Assembly (NCBI GenBank): GCA_002812745.2
Contig: NCSJ02000054.1
Span: 111,725-175,724 of the forward strand
Origin: Scytalidium lignicola
Taxonomy: Eukaryota; Ascomycota; Leotiomycetes
Length of the DNA stretch: 64,000 bases
Direction of reading: 5' to 3'
Shown piece after piece: positions 56,901 through 64,000 of this stretch. Each line of letters starts with the position of its first letter. The first letter of the stretch is position 1. The translations under genes and the position numbers were made by a program. The notes beneath the pieces are model-generated. The model was given only the letters and a program-made list of their open reading frames with translations, searched no databases and was not told the DNA's origin.

Positions 56901-58847
56901 TTACACTATTACAGGTTGTTTGACCGGTCTGAGAATCTTAATGGCAGGTTCGATCCTCGGCCCTAGCCACCAACCACCAGTTACAGACCGGATTGTATCC
57001 CTGAATCTCTTATACACAGCTGCCCTCCCAACATCATTAAACGGTTCTTCTAGGTACTGCTTAGCATCTCGCTGTCCTTCAGCTTCCACATCTATTTGAT
57101 ATTCGTCAACAACAGATTTGACAGCCTCACTATCCGCATTCACCTCTTCATCATCTTCCACCTTGGTTAGTTTATTCACTGCATAGGCAGTTTTTGAATC
57201 ACTAATACTGGTTGGTCGATCCCCCGGCCTCAAGATCTCAATACCCTTATATGAGTAAATTTCTCCAATGACCTCCCAACCACCAATAACTCTCTCTGGC
57301 TCTTCAGTCAACACATAGTCGAACTTCTCCCAAAATTCTGGCAACAGTAAAGTATCTTCGTCTTCGTTCTTATCATATTGAATCAAAGTCCGTTTTCCTT
57401 GAATAAGTGGGAGGTCTTCGAGATATTGAGAGAATGAGGGGTACTGTTGGAATCGTGTAATACCTGTCATGCAAGATAAGACATCCATATGCACAGAGAT
57501 TGTCTCTGGAAGTGGCCTCTTCTCTTGGAAGAGTATAGAGTGAAATTGAGAAATAGCGTCGCCTCCAGGATAGTTGAGAGACGATATGAGTAGCATTCCT
57601 GTAGATGCTACAAGACTAAGAAGAGTAGAGGCAACGAGGATTAGAGACCCAGCCTCATAGAGAAGAGACTTTGCCTTTCGAGTCCAGAGGTATGACGCTG
57701 CCAGCGAGGCACACGCCGTGAGTGGTGGGACGATATAAATAATGAAACGTGCTTCTTTATGAGGCTGAATGCTGTATATTAGGATGAAAGCAACGGAAGG
57801 AACAATCAGATCCAGAGCTGCTCTTTTCGTCGAATGGATGAAGAAGGTAAGCGGAATCAGGAGGCCAAGAATCATAGGATTTAGCAACATCCGAGGAAGC
57901 AGTGAGGTCAGGTAATAATGATAAGGCGACGTTCCCCAGTCGGATGATTTGCCCTGTATGGCATTGTAGTAGAATCCCGCCAATTCAGGCCAGATTGGAC
58001 GTTGCCAGAAATAAGAGTCGACAGGAATAGATATTCCTAAACCAACGCAGGCACTGATAAGTCCAGCTAGAATTATATTGTAGAGAGATATACGGGATTG
58101 AACAAATAAATATGCAAGTTGCGCAAATAACAGGATAGCAATCTCTGATCGGAAGATCGACCCAGCAATGACAAACCAGAAGATCCCCAGCTTCTGATGT
58201 CTTGCCTGTAGACCTTCATTGCTAGTAAGCCCAGACAGGAGGAATTGACGAAAAGCAAGTGTAGCTATGTAATATTAGTCTAAGCAATTAAACCCACCAT
58301 TAAACCTAAAAAGATTATATCACTTACTAAGGCCAAAAGCAAACATATTCGGCAATGTCCTTGATGCATAAAACATCACATGGAATTGAGCCGCCTGCAA
58401 CAGGATATACCACCTTGCCACATCTCTACCAAAAGCCTGCTGCAGGATACTTGCATATCTCAGCAATGTGAAGGCATTGAAAAGCCCAAGCACAGCTCTC
58501 ACGACCGTCTGCGCATATTGACGGTCTGTCAGTAAGATTATTGGGCGCGAGACTTGGGCGAGTAACCAAGCTCCAGCAAAGGTGCGGGGTACGGCTCCTG
58601 GGAATTCAATGTGATCATAATTTTTGCGCAAGTAGGCATTCACATCTTTTATAGGAATACCATAGGTCAAGACATCGTGGGTGGCTTGGATGTTGAAAGA
58701 TTCTTCAACTTTAGTATAAGGAGCCACCAACAAGTGCACAATGATGAGGGTTGGGATCAGGCAAGTAATGAGCACGTCTAAGGTTCATTCAATCAGCTAC
58801 TATTTAATCGTGTGTTGAATATTGTATAGCATACCTAAAAGCTTCAT
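56901..58847 (-). CDS. ALG12: Dol-P-Man:Man7GlcNAc2-PP-dolichol alpha-1,6-mannosyltransferase
   Basis: ER-lumen GT22 enzyme adding the eighth mannose to the lipid-linked N-glycan precursor. Exons 58835-58847 (13 nt, encoding MKLL), 58328-58777 and 56901-58264; 608 aa. Diagnostic sequence: VAPYTKVEESFNIQATHDVL, then DHIEFPGAVPRTFAGAWLLA and FYASRTLPNMFAFGL, followed by LAFRQFLLSGL and the luminal SIPVDSYFWQRPIWPE, FYYNAIQGKSSDWGTSPYHY and KEARFIIYIVPPL. About ten hydrophobic segments are visible. The C-terminal 170 residues are acidic and then basic, beyond the core enzyme. The start lies in a 13-nt first coding exon, supported by frame and by MKLLDVLITCLIPTLI forming the first membrane helix. 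Confidence 0.92.
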
Positions 58848-59330
58848 CTTTGCGAACTAATACATATATGGCCAGCTAGCTCCCAATTGCCCCTCGACGT
58901 AGAAGCCTCCTGACACCTCTGCAACACAGATTTCGAGTTTAAAAGGATAATCCGGTACACATCAGGCCAATTGTTCGGTAACTCATCCTTATGCCAGAGA
59001 ATACAATAACAAAAGAACAACTGAAAAGCTGCAAGATAAACCACAATAATGGCACATTTATTTACTTGCCGGTGTTTCCAAGAATATGTGGTCGTAGCCT
59101 TGTTGGCCCGTGCACGCCACCAGGCACGGGAGGGACTTCCCGTCATAATTGATATTCTGGCTTCAACCACATCCCGCGATCAAATATATAGATCACTATT
59201 TCCTCGTCCACGATCAAAGAGTCAGCTTCGTATTTATGCAAAACACTCTTTGATAACTCTTTTATTTCCGCGGTCGAAGTTATAGCCTCACGATTTCGTG
59301 CCAGAGACGCGCTGCAGACAACATTTAAAC
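58848..59330. promoter_or_regulatory. 483-bp divergent promoter, ALG12 / YOS1
   Basis: The region between two divergent start codons, both for ER/secretory proteins. It must contain both promoters. No conserved motif was identified by eye, and no coding frame in it is convincing. Confidence 0.5.
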
Positions 59331-59838
59331 ATGTTCTTCGTCTTTGGAAACCTCATCTACAGTAAGCCCCCTTCAAATTCTCTTTTGAATACTGAAAATA
59401 ACTCAAAATACAGTTTCATGTTTACTTATCAACTCGGTGGCTATTTTGTCTGAGGATCGGTTCCTCGCTCGAGGTGCGACTTTCCAAGAAGTCATTACTT
59501 GAATAACGAGAGTGCTGTGAATTTGCTGACATGGGGCTACATTACGAATAGTGGGATGGTCGAACACATCTATTGAACCTGGATTTGGAGGAGCTGCACT
59601 AGAGGCGACAAGCGTGAAGTCGAAACTAATTAACTTAATGACATCAATAAGGACATTGATGAGAAGTACGTCCTGGGTTTTTCTTGGCTTGCCTTTTCCC
59701 TCTTCTCACATTTGAATCTCCGTTTGCAATTTAGGACAACCCGTCATAAGAAATTTCTAGCTAACCTTATCTTTCTTAATAGTTCCCCTAATAGCAATTA
59801 ACACAATCATTATTATCTACGAGTTGGTTCTGGGCTGA
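59331..59838 (+). CDS. YOS1: Yos1-like ER-Golgi transport protein
   Basis: Small membrane protein associated with Yip1/Yif1, needed for COPII transport (IER3IP1 in animals). It is not visible as one open frame. Four exons: 59331-59361, 59414-59473, 59552-59665 and 59783-59838; 86 aa, the family length. Spliced product: MFFVFGNLIYISCLLINSVA, ILSEDRFLARVGW, a short polar segment, then LINLMTSIRTLMRIPLIAIN and TIIIIYELVLG. The block INSVAILSEDRFLARVGW and the RIPLIAIN membrane end are diagnostic. The second donor (CGAG|GTGCGA) is weak but keeps phase and gives the conserved GW. Two membrane helices frame a cytosolic or luminal loop. Confidence 0.9.
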
Positions 59839-60556
59839 TCCGAGTCTCCCTTCCTTCGAAAAATATATCCCTTAGGTGTTGGTTGGAGAGCGTGCATGGC
59901 GTTCTGGTTACAGAGAGAAAAAGATACCTCCATGTGTATGATAGCTACTATGATGAACTGCTCGAATGAGAAAGACAAGCAACGGGCTGTCTAGTCGAAG
60001 AGCTAGGAAGGAAAGAAAATTCCTGTACTATAATGACCAATCATGTTCGATGGTATCGGAATGTACAAATTAGTTCTATAATATGGTAATTTATATATCT
60101 CCAACCAACAGAGTTTGTATAGGGCATACAAGCGGCATAAGTTACACGAATGAGTGGAACTAGAGGACCTTCATATTCTACGCTGTGTATCTCTATCTAT
60201 GAAGCGCTTTAAGATCTAGGTCAAGGCCGAATATAACAGTAAGCCTATGAACTTAGAGCTGCAGATTCAGCCGTGACCTCAGTCTCCGCATTCTTAGGCT
60301 TTGTCCTTGATTCCGCCAACTTTTAATCCTTCCCTTTACGCTGTTACAGAGTCTCTAATTTGCGTTAGATGTGGAACTTAACCACAAAGTTTTCTGTTGC
60401 AATGCAGACTATCCAGTGTTAAAATCACATTGAAAGAATTTCCTAAGATGTCCCTTTGTGACCGCAGACTGGTCTCTGTGGTAGACCTTTACAATGGGTA
60501 GCGTTTAATAGACCGGATATCTCTGTTCATTGTAAGCCACCGTGCGAATGGAACTG
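59839..60556. other. Intergenic stretch with possible coding remnants
   Basis: About 720 bp. On the minus strand a short frame near 60245-60330 reads KLAESRTKPKNAETEVTAES and ends ALSS before a stop. This looks like a protein C-terminus and might belong to the hypothetical gene just upstream on that strand. No splice path joining them could be settled. Confidence 0.35.
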
Positions 60557-60940
60557 TTAGATCGTATCGAAGAGGTATAGCTCGCTTCCTTGGTCTGCCA
60601 GGTCGTGGATCAATTCACTATCCTCACTATATTCCCTGTTTAGGATCTTCCCAATTCGAACACTTAGGTACCAATCGTAATCGCGTGGCCGCGCTTGAAG
60701 GCTTCTATAATAGTTGAGAATATTATGTCTCGAATCACCGTATCCTTACCCTCCCCTCGGATGTATCGAGCTTCTGCGGTTTGGGACCCATTTCTGGATC
60801 TTCTTCTGGTTTCTTTCGCGCAGTCGACGTTGAGAAATTTCGATATTCTATACCCTATAGTAGAGAGATACGAACATGTCTAATACCTTGTAGCAATCGG
60901 AGCGATCTTGGAGATCAGAATAGGAAGGGGGAGTGTTCAT
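60557..60940 (-). CDS. Unidentified small gene, probably three exons
   Basis: Minus-strand model: 60887-60940 ([18 protein letters not shown]), 60750-60847 ([20 protein letters not shown] and onward) and 60557-60704 ([20 protein letters not shown], then [20 protein letters not shown] and ELYLFDTI, stop). About 99 aa, all joins in phase. The 45-nt second intron has a clean GTAAGG donor, CTCAAC branch-like site and TATAG acceptor. The first, 39 nt (GTATTA...TATAG), is unusually short. Unspliced, the same frame would carry a TAG and a TAA, so the alternative is a pseudogene. The basic middle ([14 protein letters not shown]) and acidic end look protein-like, but I do not recognise the family. Divergent from VPS33. 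Confidence 0.4.
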
Positions 60941-61144
60941 TCAAGTCGGCATTAGGTTGGAGGATAGTAGAGTTTTGGTTTGGCCTCGAGAGCATCAGTC
61001 ATTGGTCGATGTTGCGTCAACAAGGCTGAAAGTTTTGGGGCCGCTCGCTTGGACCACCACAGCCCACTGAAGCTCCGCCTTGAGCTCTAGCTCCGTCGCT
61101 GTCGACCTTATACTACCTCATCAACCGGCATGTAGAAGCTCGCA

Positions 61145-63543
61145 ATGGCTCCTCTTGCCGCGTTTGATACAAACCAGATCAGTAAGAAGGCGCGGAAGGA
61201 TCTCTTATCCTTACTGGAAGGAGTAGGTCACCTCTTTTGGCACTCTTACTCAGAGACTAATGACAAAAAAACTACTGCAGGTTCGAGGGAAGAAGAATTT
61301 AGTTCTAGAGAGAAGCCTGGCTGGTCCAATAGGCATATTTGTAAAGTTCTCGACTCTACAAGACTATGGGGTCGATAAAGTGTTCTTCTTGGAAAATAAC
61401 AATGCAGACACGAGCCAACGAAATGTCGTTTTCATCGCTCGAGGAGAAGGAGGCCAGCAGGCCAGGTTGATAGCGGGTAGGTCATGTTTGATTATTCTAT
61501 ACAAGAATAAATATATATGCTCGGCTCATTTTCTTTTGGCTCCATGGGTTCTTAAAGTAGATTGTGCAGACCAATGATTCCTACTCTGCATAGTCAGTCT
61601 TGAACCCTAAATTAATATATAGCTTAGTTACTATAACCTCTTGCAGTTTGAAGATTGCTACGAAGTTGTTAATATATGCTGACATATTGTAGATCATATC
61701 AAACGGTTACAACGTGAGAGTCAAACGGGCCATGAGTTCTCCATCTTCTGGGTTCCACGGCGAACGGTGGTCTCGGAGAAAGCGCTCGAAGAGGCAGGAA
61801 TCTTAGGTGATGTTACCATCGCAGAATATCCATTATATTTTGTTCCGTTGGAGAATGATGTGCTGTCCCTGGAATTGGAAGATTCCTTCCGGGATTTATA
61901 TTTGAGGAAGGATCCGACGCCTACATTCCTGATGGCACGAGCTATGATGCAGATACAACAAAAACATGGCCTCTTCCCGCGAATTATAGGCAAAGGGGAC
62001 AATGCAAAAAAGCTAGCAGACCTCCTTGGCCGTATGCGACAGGAGTTGATCGCTGGTGAAGACGGTACTGAGAGCAGGAAGCTCGGTCTTACTCCGAGCA
62101 CCACCATCGAAAGCATGATCGTAATCGATCGTGAAGTTGACTTTACTACCCCACTTCTCACACAATTAACATACGAAGGCTTAATAGATGAAGTTGTGGG
62201 CATCCAGAACAACCAAGCAGATGTGGACTCTTCTATCGTTGGTGCTGCTGTTCCTCCGCCGCAAGGCTCGAAGGGAGTTGCTGCAGCACAACCTAAGAAG
62301 AGAAAAATCCAGCTAGATTCTTCGGATAAACTTTACTCTCAGCTGAGAGATACTAATTTCGCAATTGTTGGCAGCTTATTGAACAAAGTTGCTCGACGAT
62401 TAAAGTCTGATTATGAGAGCAGGCATGGAACTAAGACTACAGCAGAGCTGAGAGAATTTGTTAGCAAATTACCTGGATATCAGGCTGAGCAGCAGAGTCT
62501 CAAGATCCACACAGGTCTTGCGGAGGAGATTATGAAGCACACGAGGACGGAACAGTTTGGTCGATTACTTGAGGTGCAACAAAACCTTGCAGCTGGAGCC
62601 GATCCATCGTCACAACATGATGGGATTGAAGAGCTCATTGCTCGCGACGCCCCCATTACCGAAGTCCTTCGAGTTTTATGCCTGGAATCATGCATCTCGG
62701 GCGGTATCAGACCCAAAGAGCTAGAGAGCTTCAAGCGGATGATCTTGGAAGCATATGGCTACCAACACATTCTAACATTAGCTGCGCTGGAGAAACTGCA
62801 GATGCTTCTTTCGCGCTCCTCACCCATGGCAGGTATGATTCCGATGGCAAGCGGTGCTACCCACACCGGTACCAAGACCAACTACACCTACCTACGAAAA
62901 CAACTCCGTCTCATAGTCGACGAGGTCAACGAGCACGACCCAAATGACATATCATATGTATATAGTGGCTATGCACCGCTCTCGGTGCGACTAGTACAAT
63001 GCGTCTTGCAGAAGCAATATCTCACGTCCATCACTAAAGGCGGCGGCGCAGCTGCCTCAACTGCTGCCACCATGGCTACGATGGGTACGGCAGGTGTACA
63101 AGGTTGGCGTGGATTCGAGGATGCGGTTAAGCATGTACGCGGACCGACATTTGACGAGAGTCAGAAGGGAGAGGACAAGGCTACCAAGGCTCGTGCTCTG
63201 CTGACTCCTACGTCAGAAAAGAAGCTGGTCTTCGTGGTGTTTGTGGGAGGGATCACGTTCACTGAGATTGCAGCGCTGAGGTTTATTGCCCAAAGCGAAG
63301 AATGTAAGTTCTATTTTTTAAACAACACATACGTACTTACATATATATCTGTGTATATCTGTGTCTGTTCTGTCTGTCTGCTCAAGGGTGTACTAACTGG
63401 ATATATTTTACTGTCTAGCCCGGAAGCAGATTGTTATCTGTACGACATCGATCATTAATGGGAACCGGATGATGGAGGCAGCGATCGAGAAGGGGTCCTT
63501 TGGCAAGATAAATGCAGAGGAGACATCTGTCGCCGCGATTTAG
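61145..63543 (+). CDS. VPS33: Vacuolar protein sorting protein 33 (Sec1/Munc18 family)
   Basis: SM-family core subunit of the HOPS and CORVET tethering complexes, binding SNAREs for endosome-vacuole fusion. Exons 61145-61222, 61281-61476, 61693-63303 and 63419-63543; 669 aa. Spliced start: KARKDLLSLLEG|VRGKKNLV; then VFFLENNNADTSQRNVVFIA and DHIKRLQRESQTGHEFSIFW. Typical SM blocks: TPTFLMARAMMQIQQKHGLF, STTIESMIVIDREVDFTTPL, LTQLTYEGLIDEVVGI, and near the end FVVFVGGITFTEIAALRFIA with SRKQIVICTTSIINGNRMME. A Gly/Ala/Thr-rich insert (residues ~540-565) is a common variable loop. The introns are 58-216 nt with standard borders. Confidence 0.94.
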
Positions 63544-64000
63544 ATACAGATATAATATACAGTATATACATAAACTACATTCCTAATACATACTCTGTAC
63601 ACAGGCCCGTGACTAGTTAACGTATTTAGACTTACGTATTAGATGTAGTGTATAGGTTAGAGCATAAACGTACATCAGTACATACGTAGCAATAATAGAA
63701 AAGGATCACCAAACAAGTACACTTGTAAAACAAAGAACTGCCGAAGAATGCTCCCCCTTCTCCCCTCACATACCGACCCCATGATCCATCCCCATCCCCA
63801 TCCCCCCCTTACCCCTCACCCTCTCTCTTTTTTTAGNCTTTCCCCCCTTTTTTTTACCCCAGGTTTTTTTATTGCTTTTTTTATTTTAGAAACGTTGCAC
63901 GCTTATGAGGCGGGTAAGATGTACGGTACATGTACATGTATGTGCCCCTTTATTTTAAAGTTTTTTTNATGGGGCTTAGTCTTGTGATTGATTGTGTTTG
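63544..64000. other. Downstream region, pyrimidine-rich
   Basis: VPS33 3' flank. It ends in C/T-rich low-complexity sequence with Ns at 63837 and 63968 near homopolymers. No gene recognised before the window ends. Confidence 0.45.

Noticed and set aside
1..64000. CRISPR arrays, bacterial operons or prophage
   Set aside because: Spliceosomal introns and eukaryotic gene families throughout; no regular spaced repeats.

Overview
The window looks like nuclear chromosomal DNA of a filamentous ascomycete (Pezizomycotina). Genes carry short GT-AG introns, mostly 45-180 nt. The gene set is typical: a fungal-type adenylate cyclase, a Crh-type cell-wall transglycosylase, a Zn2Cys6 regulator, RTC4, ATG22 and a Fun30-type remodeller. 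A leotiomycete-like fungus would fit, but no marker here fixes the class. Exon structures were worked out by hand from open frames, splice signals and family knowledge. For every complete multi-exon gene the exon lengths sum to whole codons, except one documented one-base defect in the adenylate cyclase.

Layout. 0-3.8 kb: secreted GH16 Crh-like enzyme, then non-coding DNA with a 240-bp MITE-like inverted-repeat element. 3.8-10.5 kb: adenylate cyclase. 11.5-13.5 kb: GPH/sucrose-type transporter. 13.5-18.8 kb: gene-poor, AT-rich accessory stretch with two copies of a GC-rich ~145-bp dispersed repeat, a secreted HD-domain (cyanamide-hydratase-like) protein, a RidA-like protein and a broken Zn2Cys6 fragment. 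19-25.4 kb: dynamitin, RTC4, ATG22. 26.4-34 kb: Zn2Cys6 transcription factor, MFS-transporter remnant, AT-rich DNA, APH-like kinase and an F-box remnant. 34.6-48.4 kb: a dense housekeeping block with MED14, a SET-domain protein, FUN30, VMA21 and a DUF2406 protein. 48.4-51.7 kb: 3.3 kb with no recognisable gene. 51.7-63.5 kb: RPL33, ZWF1, ALG12, YOS1, a small unidentified gene and VPS33.

Working together. No metabolic cluster or new multi-gene system is visible. The housekeeping genes fall loosely into cAMP signalling, transcription/chromatin (MED14, FUN30), and secretory/vacuolar function (VMA21, YOS1, ALG12, VPS33, ATG22). ALG12 and YOS1 share a 483-bp divergent promoter; RPL33/ZWF1, FUN30/VMA21, dynamitin/RTC4 and ATG22/Zn2Cys6 are also divergent pairs. 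The most unusual items are the MITE, the dispersed repeat, a 10-nt internal exon in RPL33, a probable GC-AG intron in dynamitin, several eroded gene fragments, and two small unrecognised genes. Single N characters sit mostly at ends of homopolymer runs, and one pair interrupts the adenylate cyclase frame, so local assembly errors are likely.
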